From NCBI GenBank assembly GCA_963819685.1, contig CAWFXI010000007.1:62001-126000 (forward strand): a stretch of 64,000 bases of DNA, in the 5' to 3' direction. Under the pieces are notes generated by a model that saw only the letters and a list, made by a program, of their open reading frames with translations, was not told where the DNA came from and did not search any database. Shown in pieces: positions 18,293 through 27,808 of the stretch. Position 1 is the first letter of the stretch. Each line of letters starts with the position of its first letter. Position numbers and translations under genes: made by a program. This stretch comes from CAIUGU01 sp963819685. Its GTDB lineage: Bacteria > Pseudomonadota > Gammaproteobacteria > Steroidobacterales > Steroidobacteraceae.

Positions 18293-20179
18293 TCACCTGA
18301 TTTGCAGATCCCGTATCATGCTTTCGCCCAGAAGCTTCGCACCGTGCTGGCTCAAATGGGCATAGTCGACAACGAGGTATTCGTGACCCGCAACCGGCAA
18401 ACATGACTCAGGAGAAGAGAGCCGGCAGAACAGATCCGCAGTATCGACAAACCTGAACCCGTGCTCCTCAGCGATCCTCCGCAGTTCGGTATCGATTTCC
18501 AGTTGCCTGGGCCTGTCGTAACGGTAAGTCCGTGCGGCTTCTTCCCGGGTCATGCCCCGTCCAACGAGCGTCGCAGACCGGTCGGCAAACTTGCCGAAGT
18601 CCGGCATTGCACCAAAGACCACAATTCGGGCACCGCCACTCTGCCAGTAGTCGGCTTCTGCGGCGAAGGTGTTGACCTCATGCATATCTTCCCAGCGGTT
18701 AGCGAGGACTACGAACTGGTAGCTCGCGAACACCTCGCTTGCCACCAGGGCATCGAACTTCTGCCTGCATGAGTACTTCATGAGCGAACGAGCCAAGGAG
18801 CAGTCACCGCCGATTACCTGATCAACGACGAGACCGTTCGAACGCAGCGCTACCGCCTTATCTTCTGCGTGGCTGTCCCCGAGGACCAGAACCTGGGCTT
18901 CACCGTCCTTCACCTGGCAGTGCCAGTCTTCATGCGGTGTGCTGATCATCGATAACGTCCTGGAGCTCAGCTGACAGCCATGCTCGTACCACTGCTTCCT
19001 TTGCTCCGCGAGGTTGTCTATGTGGCCGAGCTCGGCGATATAGGAGTCCGGCATTCGGCCGGGATAGCCACTCCCCGAGTTGGCGGCCAGTCCCAATGCG
19101 ACAAAGGACAGGGAGCCGACCAATGCACCCGCCATCACCTGACGCCGGCTCATGAAGCCACGATTGCGGAATGGCTTCTCGACATATCTCCAGGTCAGGT
19201 ACGCGAGCGCAAAGGCAACGATCATCAGCCCGAGGGAGAGAGACAGGGCCGGCTCTGCGTTGCCGACGATACGGGCAAATGCCAGTAGTGGCTGATGCCA
19301 GAGATACAGGGAGTACGAGATGAGCCCGGTGCCGACCAGCAATGGCAATGAGAGGAGCTTCCCTACCACTGTGCTTCTGTCAGCCGCATACAGGACCAAC
19401 GCGGTTCCGGCGACAGGCGCCATCGTATACAGGCTTGGGAACGGGGTATATCCATCGAAGGAGAAGACGGAGTACGTCACCAGTGCAAGCCCGAGTATCG
19501 AGAGAGCATTCCTGGCGGCAAGACCCTTGCTTCCCGGCAGTTCACCACGATCAATGGCAAATGCAACCAGCGCTCCGGCCAGTAGTTCCCATGCTCGCGT
19601 CAGTGGCAGGTAGAAGTTTGCTTCGGGAACCGCACGCCATCCCCATTCCGAAAGACCGAGTGACAGAAGCGCCAGTACCACCAGCAGTGCGACGAGCCAC
19701 TGCCTGCGGAGCGGCCAAAGCAGCGCGAGCAACAGGGGGAACACGATGTAGTACTGTTCTTCTACGCCCAGGCTCCAGGTATGCAGCAACGGCTTCTCGT
19801 CGGCAGCAAGATCGAAATATCCACTCGTCAGCGACAACAGGATGTTGTTCGCGAACAGGCTGACGGCGACCATGCTTTGTCCGAAATTCTCCAGTCCGTC
19901 TGGTGACATCCAGATCCACGCCGGCACGAGACAGGCCAGCATGACCAGGAACAGCGCGGGAAGAATGCGCCGGGCGCGGCGCTCGTAAAAACCTGCTATC
20001 GTGAAATCGCCGGCTTGCTTCTCAGCCAGGATCAGGGAAGTGATCAGATAGCCGGAAATGACGAAGAATATGTCGACACCCACGTATCCGCCGCTGAAGG
20101 CAGCTACCCCGGCATGAAATAACACGACAGGAAGAACCGCGATGCTGCGCAGCCCGTCAACTTCCTTTCTGTATTGCAA
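18293..20179 (-). CDS. OafA/YrhL-type acyltransferase 3 with C-terminal SGNH domain
   Basis: Inner-membrane O-acyltransferase expected to acetylate surface polysaccharide. Residues 1-340 hold the acyltransferase-3 domain (YRKEVDGLRSIAVLPVVLFH with the key histidine, GGYVGVDIFFVISGYLI, then about ten helices). A periplasmic SGNH-like hydrolase domain follows, with LVLGDSHAEDKAVAL (nucleophile serine) and the late DYAHLSQHGAKLL (Asp/His pair). The frame has no suitable ATG. I choose TTG 20179, preceded by AAGGGA at 7 nt, because it gives the family start; TTG 20239 would add 20 residues. Such single-gene acyltransferases often modify O-antigen or peptidoglycan, but no polysaccharide locus is adjacent. 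Confidence 0.9.
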   Translation of the reverse strand: MQYRKEVDGLRSIAVLPVVLFHAGVAAFSGGYVGVDIFFVISGYLITSLILAEKQAGDFTIAGFYERRARRILPALFLVMLACLVPAWIWMSPDGLENFGQSMVAVSLFANNILLSLTSGYFDLAADEKPLLHTWSLGVEEQYYIVFPLLLALLWPLRRQWLVALLVVLALLSLGLSEWGWRAVPEANFYLPLTRAWELLAGALVAFAIDRGELPGSKGLAARNALSILGLALVTYSVFSFDGYTPFPSLYTMAPVAGTALVLYAADRSTVVGKLLSLPLLVGTGLISYSLYLWHQPLLAFARIVGNAEPALSLSLGLMIVAFALAYLTWRYVEKPFRNRGFMSRRQVMAGALVGSLSFVALGLAANSGSGYPGRMPDSYIAELGHIDNLAEQRKQWYEHGCQLSSRTLSMISTPHEDWHCQVKDGEAQVLVLGDSHAEDKAVALRSNGLVVDQVIGGDCSLARSLMKYSCRQKFDALVASEVFASYQFVVLANRWEDMHEVNTFAAEADYWQSGGARIVVFGAMPDFGKFADRSATLVGRGMTREEAARTYRYDRPRQLEIDTELRRIAEEHGFRFVDTADLFCRLSSPESCLPVAGHEYLVVDYAHLSQHGAKLLGESMIRDLQIR

Positions 20180-20430
20180 ACTTGAGTCCCTTGGTCGACA
20201 GCTGGAGCGTGGTCTGGCAATGAAGTCCTTGCCTTGCAATCATAATCGCCGCCATTGGCGAGCCGTGAGCCGGGAGATCACAGATCGCGAGCGACGCCAA
20301 CTGAAGGTTGGCATGCAGAGAATATTACGCGAGATTTGACAGAATCATCGACCTGTGCCGAACTGACATGAAAGTATCGCTCTCTCGCCATCGTGGCTGA
20401 CACGAACATGAAGAATCGAGGTAAGACGGA

Positions 20431-21336
20431 ATGCTGAGGTATTTGGCGGCTGCCGCCGCACTAAAGGTGTTTTCCGCGAATGCGCCAATGCGTCGGCTCT
20501 ATCGGAAGATTGGCAACACCTTCGGACAGCGCGGCAGGCTGGCAGTAAGCGACATCGATATCCGGATAGAGCGCGGCAACCTGCTGGTCGACCTTTGCCG
20601 GACCCATGGCGCGGTAAAGGCGGGGGACCGGATTCTCGAGATCGGTACCGGCTGGATGCACTTCTATTCACTGTACTTGCGGCTGTTCCACGACATCCGC
20701 GTTACGGCGCTCGATATCTGGGACAACCGCCAGTTCGCAGCGTTGCAGGCTGCCGCAAGCAAGCTTCTCGCAGCGTCCGACGGGAAGCTTGCAGCTACCA
20801 GTGTCCGCGAAAATCTGCAGAAACTGCTTGCCTGCAAGGATTTTGACGAGTTCTATCGCACGTTCGGCTATGACTATGTCATCGAGCCGACTGGCACGAT
20901 TGCCGGATTTCCTGATGCAAGCTTCGACTTCATTACAAGCTTTCATGTACTCGAGCATGTGCCGGCACATCTGGTGGATAAACTCGCCCGCGATATGTTC
21001 GAAAAACTGAAACCGGGAGCCTGTACGATCCACCAGATCGGGATTGACGATCATCTGAGCCACTATGATCCCGAGTCATCCCACAAGCACTACCTCAAGT
21101 ATTCGGACGGTGTCTGGCGGACGTTCTTCGAGAACGAGGTCCAGTACTTTAACCGCCTCCAGACTTCCGACTGGCTGAGCGCCTTCGAACGCGCCGGTTT
21201 TGCGCTGGTTGACAGTATTGCCGAAGTAACGAATATCGATGCCTTGAAGGTCAATGCTCGATTTCGCGGCTACCCGCAGTCGGACCTGGAGTGCACCACA
21301 CTTACACTCGTGTACAGGAAAAACCTGCCCGGCTAG
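20431..21336 (+). CDS. Class I SAM-dependent methyltransferase
   Basis: 301 residues. The SAM motif I is ILEIGTGWMHFYS near 70, motif II is VTALDIW, and the post-motif segment is FDFITSFHVLEHVP followed by LKPGACTIHQIGIDDH. The N-terminal 60 residues are helical and may recognise the substrate. The substrate is unknown; the pattern resembles methyltransferases of glycan or lipid pathways. It is divergent from the acyltransferase. Its stop TAG overlaps the TonB-receptor stop on the other strand (21333-21336), so the two genes are convergent with no terminator between. Confidence 0.88.
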   Translation: MLRYLAAAAALKVFSANAPMRRLYRKIGNTFGQRGRLAVSDIDIRIERGNLLVDLCRTHGAVKAGDRILEIGTGWMHFYSLYLRLFHDIRVTALDIWDNRQFAALQAAASKLLAASDGKLAATSVRENLQKLLACKDFDEFYRTFGYDYVIEPTGTIAGFPDASFDFITSFHVLEHVPAHLVDKLARDMFEKLKPGACTIHQIGIDDHLSHYDPESSHKHYLKYSDGVWRTFFENEVQYFNRLQTSDWLSAFERAGFALVDSIAEVTNIDALKVNARFRGYPQSDLECTTLTLVYRKNLPG

Positions 21337-23750
21337 AACTGGTAACTCACTTCGAGCGCCACGCCGCGTGGCATGTCCACGAACCCGTAGTAGCTGCGCG
21401 CGCCGAACAGATTGCGCGCCAACGGCGTATCGCCGGAGTAGCTCACCACCGTCTCGTCCGTGAGGTTGCGCCCAACCACCGCAATTTCCCATTGCTGGTT
21501 CACGCCCCCCAGCGCGACCCGGGCATTCACTTTGGTGTAGGCATCCTGCTCCGTGGCCGGATCCAGGGTGAGCGACGTCAGATACTTCGCCGAGTACAAC
21601 ACGTCGGCAGCGAAAGTGAGGTTCAGGCTGTTACCGAGCGGCAGCGAATACGTGGCACCGAGCACCCCGGTCCATTCGGGAGCAAGCTGATTCGTCAAAC
21701 CCGCGTAATCGCAGTTGCTTCGGTTCGGAACGGTGGCGACTGCAAGGTCGTAGTAGCACTGCCCGCTGTACTTGGTCCATTCAAAGTCGAGGTAGGCCAG
21801 TGAACCGCTCAGCCGCAACTGCCGAGTGGCCTGCCAACGGACTTCCAGTTCCGCGCCCTTGACCTCAGCGGTGCCATTGCCGACATTGAAACCGATCGCT
21901 CCATCGAAGGCGCTTGTCTGCAGATCCTTGTAGTCAGTAAAGAACACGTCGGCGTTGATTTCCAGCGTACTGCTGGGCGAACTTTTCAGCCCGAGTTCGT
22001 AAGTGGTTGCTTCCTCGTCCTCAAACTCGAATGTGCCGCCGGCTGACGGCGGCTTGTTCGACCGCGCATCGTACCCGCCGGCCTTGTAACCCCGCGACCA
22101 CGAAAGATAGACCATTGCGTTGTCCGTCAGGTCGTACTGCACATTCACGAGCGGCGAGAAGTTGGACTCCGAGCGTTCGCCACTCAACGAATGCGGGATG
22201 ATGCCGAGCGCAGCAGCAAACAACGGATAGAAAGCCGGATTGATCGGTGGCCCGCCGAGTCCATTGGTCAGCGTAGTGACGCGGCTGCCGTCTTTCTTCT
22301 CGTCAGAGTAGCGCCCGCCGCCTGTCAGGCGGAGATTGTCAGTCACGTTCCAGGTGGCCTGCAGAAATGCCGACCACAATGTGCTGTCCTGGCTGAAAAC
22401 CCGGGGATTGGCCGCATTGGCAAACACCGCGGCATTTGCACCTATCAGCGGATTCAACCCAAGGATGGTGATCGCCAGGCTGTTGGGCGGCACATACAGA
22501 TAATCCGACTCGTCGAGGTCGTAGTCCTGATAGAACACGCCGCCGATCCATGAAACCGTGCGGTCCGTTGGCGATGTAAAGCGCAGTTCCTGGCTGAGCT
22601 GCTTGTAGTCTTCCGTGACGCCGGCGTTGAAAACCGTGGCACCGACGAAATCGCAGTCGCAGAACTCATCCAGCTCATACGAGCTGTAGCCAGTAGTTGA
22701 CGTGAGCGTGATGCCGCCCGCGAATTCGTAGTTGATGATCAGGCCGGTCTCGAGATTGGACAGATCGCTCGTGTCGCCATTTGACGAGCGCTGGAAATCG
22801 AGGACCCGGTTGCTGGCGGTCGGGTTGGTTCCTTGTGGCAACCCGTTCGGTCTGCCAATCAGCGGCAAGGATCCACCCGCAATGATCTGCGAATAGGTCA
22901 GTCCGCTGAAGGCCGGATTGGGTGCCGGTGTCTCGCCGAAAATCTCGATCTGGCGGCCGACAGTGTCGTAGCTGCCACCTTCGACTCGCAGGGCGACGTC
23001 AAGCGCATCCGAAGGCTTCCACGTCAGCGTAACGCGGCCTGCCAGCTCGTCCCGCTGCGGCTCGTCGCGATTGAGCGTGAGGTTGTTCACGTAACCGTCG
23101 GCCTTGCGGTAGTGCACGGCAGCGCGAGCGCCAAACGTATCGGAAAGCGGGCCGGACAACATTGCTGATCCTATGGTGTCGCCGTTCTCGAAATCATTGG
23201 AGACCCGCACCGCCCCTTCGAGGCGATCTCCCGGTCGTGCACTGACCAGATTCACGGCACCGGCGACCGCATTCTTGCCGAACAGAATGGGCTGGGGTCC
23301 GCGCAGCACTTCGATTCTTGCAAGATCGAGAAACGGCATGCGCGACTGGTGGCCACGGCCGCGATAGATGCCGTCTGCATACGTACTGACGGACTGTTCA
23401 AAGCCCTGGTTGAGACCGGAGCCAATGCCGCGGATATAGATATTGTTGGCAATGCCCGTTTCGGTCATCTGCAGGTTCGGCACATAGGCCTTGAGATCGT
23501 CGAGGCGCACGATACCGGCGTCTGCGAGTTTCTCACCCGACACGGCAAGGACGGATAGCGGAACATCCTGCAGCGACTCCTGGCGCTTCTGGGCCGTGAC
23601 GATGATTTCATCCAGGGCGACTGGCTCGGTGGCAATCGTCTGCGCATGGACCTGCGGAGCCATTGCGACTAGTGCACAGGACATCGCCCATGCAACCGGC
23701 CGACGAGCAGCCAGCACTGACTTGACACCCCTGCATACAAGATGACTCAT
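21333..23750 (-). CDS. TonB-dependent outer-membrane receptor
   Basis: 805 residues. A signal peptide ends after HAQ, the TonB box is DEIIVTAQKR, and the plug domain has PLSVLAVSGEKLADAG, NNIYIRGIGSG and IEVLRGPQPILFGKNAVAGAV. The long beta-barrel ends with EVSYQF, the C-terminal aromatic insertion signal. Barrel type and plug resemble receptors of the large sphingomonad/Steroidobacter expansions that import siderophores or complex organic substrates; no substrate is shown. ATG 23750 has AGGAGG 6 nt upstream. The upstream 390 bp carry hairpins and GATGCAAAA repeats, hinting at specific regulation. No TonB/ExbB or sigma/anti-sigma pair is adjacent. Confidence 0.93.
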   Translation of the reverse strand: MSHLVCRGVKSVLAARRPVAWAMSCALVAMAPQVHAQTIATEPVALDEIIVTAQKRQESLQDVPLSVLAVSGEKLADAGIVRLDDLKAYVPNLQMTETGIANNIYIRGIGSGLNQGFEQSVSTYADGIYRGRGHQSRMPFLDLARIEVLRGPQPILFGKNAVAGAVNLVSARPGDRLEGAVRVSNDFENGDTIGSAMLSGPLSDTFGARAAVHYRKADGYVNNLTLNRDEPQRDELAGRVTLTWKPSDALDVALRVEGGSYDTVGRQIEIFGETPAPNPAFSGLTYSQIIAGGSLPLIGRPNGLPQGTNPTASNRVLDFQRSSNGDTSDLSNLETGLIINYEFAGGITLTSTTGYSSYELDEFCDCDFVGATVFNAGVTEDYKQLSQELRFTSPTDRTVSWIGGVFYQDYDLDESDYLYVPPNSLAITILGLNPLIGANAAVFANAANPRVFSQDSTLWSAFLQATWNVTDNLRLTGGGRYSDEKKDGSRVTTLTNGLGGPPINPAFYPLFAAALGIIPHSLSGERSESNFSPLVNVQYDLTDNAMVYLSWSRGYKAGGYDARSNKPPSAGGTFEFEDEEATTYELGLKSSPSSTLEINADVFFTDYKDLQTSAFDGAIGFNVGNGTAEVKGAELEVRWQATRQLRLSGSLAYLDFEWTKYSGQCYYDLAVATVPNRSNCDYAGLTNQLAPEWTGVLGATYSLPLGNSLNLTFAADVLYSAKYLTSLTLDPATEQDAYTKVNARVALGGVNQQWEIAVVGRNLTDETVVSYSGDTPLARNLFGARSYYGFVDMPRGVALEVSYQF

Positions 23751-24141
23751 GACGCCTCCTGCTTATCATTAGTTGGCAGGGTGATGCAAAACGCCCTGCA
23801 GCACCCTGTTAATCCGAGTCACGGACGACTCGGCGAAATTAACGAGCCCTAACTCGTTGATTTCGGGAGCCAGTGAAAACCACGCTTTTCGCTGGGTCCA
23901 GATGCAAAAGGCACGGACAGACTTTTGCATCAACATGTTAGTGGTTGCATGGATTCTGCGCGCGCCACTGCGCGTGAGCAACCGAAGTGTTGCTCCCGCA
24001 ATGCGGCAATATCGTATGGCGCATTGCTGCTTTTCCTGTCTGTCGTCTGCTGTCCGTTCCGTTTTATCTCCTATCCCCTTTCACGCATGTGTAACCTGCA
24101 GGATGCTGTTGCGGATCTGTTCGTGCAATACGAGCTGGGCA
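23751..24141. promoter_or_regulatory. Hairpin-rich region upstream of the TonB-dependent receptor
   Basis: No gene is evident in this gap. Inverted repeats follow one another: CAGGG/CCCTG (23777-23798), CCGAGTC/GACTCGG (23814-23833), AACGAG/CTCGTT (23841-23858), a perfect GATGCAAAAG/CTTTTGCATC with an 11-nt loop (23901-23931), GAGCAAC/GTTGCTC (23976-23995) and GCAATGCG/CGCATTGC (23998-24027). GATGCAAAA occurs twice on the plus strand (23783, 23901) and once inverted (23923-23931), which could be operator half-sites. No cobalamin-riboswitch boxes are recognisable. The last two hairpins lie just beyond the plsB stop, but no T-tract follows on its strand. Confidence 0.45.
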
Positions 24142-26562
24142 TCAGCCGAAACCGCCACAAGCAAGTTCCGTGTAGGTCAGCCGGCCTTCGGCATTGACGC
24201 CCAGGACGTTACGGGCGCGCAACAGGTCGATGAAATTCTTGAACAGCGCTTTGTCGAAGAACTCCGGTGAATTCAGTTCGTAGAGCAGCGACATGCGGCT
24301 TGCCATCAGCCGGCACTGATTTTCAAGCACATCCTGCGTCATCCGCCCACTGCCCATCTTGAGCAGCAACGCGATGACCAGATAGTAGCGCTCGATGATC
24401 TGCACGCTGGTCTGCGCCAGCACCGACAGCTGCACAGCCTCGATCGAATCCACGGACGGGCGTCGCCATTGCGAACCATTCTCCAGAGACTCAAGGAGCC
24501 CATGATTCGCGAGGTCATCGAGGCATTCGCGGACCACCGCATGGATCTCGGTCTCGTCCCAGCGCAGGAACAGCTCATCACGGATATAGGGATAGATGCG
24601 CCACGCCAGGCGCTGGATATCCTCTGTCGCCAGCGTGCGGTTATTGAGGAAGCAGCATGCAATCAGCGAAGGCATGAGCAGCAGATGCACGGTGTTGTTG
24701 CGGAAATAGGTCATCAGCACCGAGTTCTCCTCGGTCATGCGCATGACATCGCCGAGCGGGTGATGATGGCGCGTCAGGATGCCCATGGACTCGCCATAGC
24801 GGACCATCGAAGCCCCATCCATCGGCGTGATGTGCACAAGCGGCGAGTACGGCGCCTGCCGCAACAGCGAAGCATAAAGCTCGACCTGTCGTGCAAGGTC
24901 AATCTCCGGCATGCTCTGCTTCGGTGTGGAAAGCAATGCGAGCCCGATCAGGTTGATGGGCGTCGCGCAGGCGGCCGAATTGATGTTGGTCATCACGCGC
25001 GTTGCCAGCTCATCCACGACGCGGCCAAGCCACGCAGGCCGCTCGTCGCCGGCCAGCGGCTGTCGCAACCAGTCCGGAGCATGGCGCAGCAGAATGTCAT
25101 CGAATCGCAGCGGCTCACCCATGCTCACGTGCACCTTGCCGAATCTGCTCCTCAGCTGCGGCAACGTTTTCAACATGCCGAGCACGGTTTCCTTCTGCTT
25201 GGGCCGCCCCGAAAGCTCGCCGATATAGGTCTTGCCCTCGACAAGGCGTTCGTACCCGAAGTACACGGGCACGAACACCAGCGGCCTGCGCGGATCCTTC
25301 AGATAGCTGCGCACGGTCATCGAGAGCATGCCGGTCTTCGGCTGCAGCAGGCGCCCCGTGCGACTCCGCCCCCCTTCGACGAAGTACTCAAGCGCATGAC
25401 CACGAGCCATCATCAGGCCCAGGTATTTCATGAACACCATCGTGTACAGCGTGCTGCCCCGGAAACTGCGCCGCAGGAAGAACGCCCCTCCCCTGCGCAG
25501 GAACGAGCCGATGACGGGCATATTGAGATTGATTCCGGCGGCGATATGCGGGATCGCATAGCCCTTGTCATAGATGACGTACGACAGCAGCAGGTAGTCC
25601 ATGTGGCTGCGATGGCAGGGCACATAGATGATCTCGTTGCCTTCCGCCACGGCGTGCAGGCGATCGATGTTGTGCAGCTCGACGCCATCGTAGAGCCGAT
25701 TCCACAGCCGGGACAGCGCGCGCGCCATCAGGCTCACGAAGACATGGGAATAATTGGCGGCGATTTCGTCAGCGCAGCGCTTGGCCTCGAGGAGCGCTTC
25801 ATGTCGCGACAGGCCTTTTTCCCGCATCGTCTCAACGACGGCCTGACGCACTGCCTGCGTCCGCAGTACCTGCGCGACGATCGTGCGGCGGTGAGACAGA
25901 TCCGGACCGATCGTGGCGGCACGTTGATTGCGCAGCAGCGTTCGCAACGTCCTCGCTACGCGCCGTTCGGCCCGCGGTGCATTGGCGCCTTCACCAATGC
26001 TCGCACGCAGCGACAGGGGCTCACCGAACTGCACGAGCAGATTGCGGCCATTGAAGACGACGGACATCATCCGGCGGAACCGCCCTGCGAGATCCCAGGT
26101 CTCCGCGAACAGCAGCCTGAACCAGGACTTTTCCTTGGCAGGCGCCCGCCCCCAGAACACATTGACCGGGACAAAGTCGACGTCGATCGCCGGATCTGCA
26201 ATCACTGCATCGACGAGGGCCCTGACCTCAGCCGGGACCCGGGGATCGATGCGGTTGCCAAGAAAGCCTGTGCGCCGCTCGAGACACAGCAGTGAACGAT
26301 CGGTGAGCCGGCGCCCGCTCTCAGGCACCACGATCGGTGCAGACGATCGAGGCAGATCCATGGCGATGCAGGCTTGCTGAAGGACGACCATGTCCGCGAC
26401 GCCACGGGTTTCCAGCACATAGCAGACCGGACGCCCGCTGCGTCTCAGTGTGCGTTTGATCTCCTCCGGCAACACGCGCGGGCGCGCCCACAGCGTGATG
26501 ATCTTGCGCAGGATGCTTAACCACAGCCGGCCGAGTGCGGCAGTGCCCGGTATGGAGCTCAT
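24142..26562 (-). CDS. plsB: Glycerol-3-phosphate 1-O-acyltransferase PlsB
   Basis: Catalyses the first acylation of glycerol 3-phosphate in phospholipid synthesis, at the inner membrane. The 806 residues match the full-length PlsB family. The acyltransferase motifs are CHRSHMDYLL (the HX4D catalytic site, near residue 317), GGAFFLRRSFRG, YFVEGGRSRTGRLLQPKTGM and LVFVPVYFGYERLVEG. The N-terminal 270 residues and the C-terminal helical region are typical of gammaproteobacterial PlsB. It is the only acyltransferase of its kind here. The gene starts 12 bp after the small lipoprotein gene and probably shares its transcript. Confidence 0.96.
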   Translation of the reverse strand: MSSIPGTAALGRLWLSILRKIITLWARPRVLPEEIKRTLRRSGRPVCYVLETRGVADMVVLQQACIAMDLPRSSAPIVVPESGRRLTDRSLLCLERRTGFLGNRIDPRVPAEVRALVDAVIADPAIDVDFVPVNVFWGRAPAKEKSWFRLLFAETWDLAGRFRRMMSVVFNGRNLLVQFGEPLSLRASIGEGANAPRAERRVARTLRTLLRNQRAATIGPDLSHRRTIVAQVLRTQAVRQAVVETMREKGLSRHEALLEAKRCADEIAANYSHVFVSLMARALSRLWNRLYDGVELHNIDRLHAVAEGNEIIYVPCHRSHMDYLLLSYVIYDKGYAIPHIAAGINLNMPVIGSFLRRGGAFFLRRSFRGSTLYTMVFMKYLGLMMARGHALEYFVEGGRSRTGRLLQPKTGMLSMTVRSYLKDPRRPLVFVPVYFGYERLVEGKTYIGELSGRPKQKETVLGMLKTLPQLRSRFGKVHVSMGEPLRFDDILLRHAPDWLRQPLAGDERPAWLGRVVDELATRVMTNINSAACATPINLIGLALLSTPKQSMPEIDLARQVELYASLLRQAPYSPLVHITPMDGASMVRYGESMGILTRHHHPLGDVMRMTEENSVLMTYFRNNTVHLLLMPSLIACCFLNNRTLATEDIQRLAWRIYPYIRDELFLRWDETEIHAVVRECLDDLANHGLLESLENGSQWRRPSVDSIEAVQLSVLAQTSVQIIERYYLVIALLLKMGSGRMTQDVLENQCRLMASRMSLLYELNSPEFFDKALFKNFIDLLRARNVLGVNAEGRLTYTELACGGFG

Positions 26563-26574
26563 GAATCCGGGTAC

Positions 26575-26826
26575 TTACTGAGGATCACGGGCCGCAGGTC
26601 CATTGCCATCCGCCTGATCGAGCGCCTGATCGAGCGCCTGCTTGTGCTGCATCGTGACGTCTTCGACGGCGCGGGCACGATCCATCGTGCCGACTGCATC
26701 GCCGAATACGGTTTCCTGCACGGGAGGTGGCGGAAGGGGTGCCTCGGACGGTTCACTGCCGCCGCACGCGGACAGTGCGACGCAGCCCGCCAGAAGCACG
26801 GTAGCCCTATGTGATCGACTGTTCAT
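26575..26826 (-). CDS. Small lipoprotein upstream of plsB
   Basis: 83 residues with a lipoprotein signal, VLLAGCVALSACGGSEPSE (lipobox LSAC, modified Cys at 21). A proline-rich linker and a short polar, helical tail ending in a repeated ALDQ unit follow; that unit comes from a 12-bp tandem repeat, CTGATCGAGCGC. AGGAG lies 6 nt before ATG 26826. Exported outer- or inner-membrane lipoprotein of unknown role. It sits between the hydrolase and plsB in the same direction, with short gaps, so co-transcription is likely. Confidence 0.8.
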   Translation of the reverse strand: MNSRSHRATVLLAGCVALSACGGSEPSEAPLPPPPVQETVFGDAVGTMDRARAVEDVTMQHKQALDQALDQADGNGPAARDPQ

Positions 26827-26849
26827 GCCAACTCCTGTCTACAGGCGGA

Positions 26850-27362
26850 TCAGACGTACTTGTCCATCTGGATCAGGAAATACTCGAAGAAATAGTTGAT
26901 ATCGCGGATGTTGTCGAGCATCCGGTGATCCGCATCGATGACGTGCAGCGTGGCCTTGTACTCGCGCGCGTACCGAAAGCTGTTCTCCACCGGCACGATG
27001 TCGTCCCGCCAGCCGTGCACGATGGTGATGGGGCAGTTGGCAGGCTTGGGTGTGTGCTGCTCAAAGCCCGGCATATAGAACGCCGGGGCCAGCAGGAACA
27101 TGCCTCGCGCCTGCAATAGCGATGACGCGGCTGCGGAGACATGTCCACCGAGGCTCGATCCCACCAGGACCAGGGAACCCCGGAGATCCTTGCAGTAGGC
27201 CAGCAACCGCGTCACCCGGTCCGCCGGATTGTCGACGCCGCGGTAGTCGACGGATTCGACCTGGAACCCTTCATTGCGCGCGAGTTCGGCCATCGCTGCA
27301 ATCTTGTTCCCCCAGGGTTCGCTGTCCTTCCCGTGCGAGAACACGACGTATCGTTCGGTCAT
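26850..27362 (-). CDS. Alpha/beta hydrolase, YqiA/dienelactone-type esterase
   Basis: 170 residues of a compact alpha/beta hydrolase. The nucleophile elbow is GSSLGGH (Ser92), the acid is in HGWRDDIVP, and the catalytic histidine is in DADHRMLDN. The start RYVVFSHGKDSEPWG gives the oxyanion strand. A lid domain is absent, typical of small cytoplasmic carboxylesterases. AAAGGACG lies directly before ATG 27362. Substrate unknown. It lies 59 bp downstream of the alkyltransferase-like gene on the same strand. Confidence 0.87.
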   Translation of the reverse strand: MTERYVVFSHGKDSEPWGNKIAAMAELARNEGFQVESVDYRGVDNPADRVTRLLAYCKDLRGSLVLVGSSLGGHVSAAASSLLQARGMFLLAPAFYMPGFEQHTPKPANCPITIVHGWRDDIVPVENSFRYAREYKATLHVIDADHRMLDNIRDINYFFEYFLIQMDKYV

Positions 27363-27421
27363 CGTCCTTTACCTTCATCTGCCGCAAGCGGCGCATCTTA
27401 GGGGTGGCCGTCAATGACACG

Positions 27422-27808
27422 CTAGTCTCTGTCCTCCATGCCCCACAACGCCTCGTCCAGGCTGTGTGCCTGCGGCCACCCGTAGCCCTTGAGATCAACG
27501 CGGCCTTTGGCGAAGCGTACGCCTTCAGCCTCGAGACGTTTACGCTGTTCCCGGTAGGCCTCGCTCCCCTTTGGCAAGGAAATCCGGCCGCTGGCATTGA
27601 TCACCCGGAACCAGGGCAGGCGCGCGGTTGCTGGCTGGTTCTTCAGGATCGTCCCTACCAGCCGCGCTCTTCCTGGCAGGCCGGCGACGCGTGCGATGCC
27701 ACCATAGGTCGAGACCCGCCCTTTCGGCACACGGGCAATGGCGCCAAGAATTTTCTTGATGGCATCCTCGGGAGGCGCCTGGGCCGCAGGGTGCGTACGC
27801 TTCGCCAT
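27422..27808 (-). CDS. Alkyltransferase-like protein (MGMT fold without the active cysteine)
   Basis: 128 residues of the Ogt/MGMT DNA-binding domain with the helix-turn-helix GRVSTYGGIARVAGLPGRAR. Where true O6-alkylguanine transferases have PCHR, this protein has PWFR (Trp66). Proteins with this change, Atl1 and bacterial eAtl, bind O6-alkylguanine lesions and hand them to nucleotide excision repair instead of repairing them directly. That assignment follows from the substituted motif and is not otherwise shown. ATG 27808 overlaps the symporter stop by one base (TAATG), so the genes are coupled. Confidence 0.88.
   Translation of the reverse strand: MAKRTHPAAQAPPEDAIKKILGAIARVPKGRVSTYGGIARVAGLPGRARLVGTILKNQPATARLPWFRVINASGRISLPKGSEAYREQRKRLEAEGVRFAKGRVDLKGYGWPQAHSLDEALWGMEDRD

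Noticed and set aside
23751..24141. Cobalamin riboswitch before the TonB-dependent receptor
   Set aside because: The conserved B12-box sequences are not recognisable on either strand.
24469..26295. 608-codon plus-strand ORF antisense to plsB
   Set aside because: It is the shadow of a GC-rich gene; the minus-strand product is clearly PlsB.
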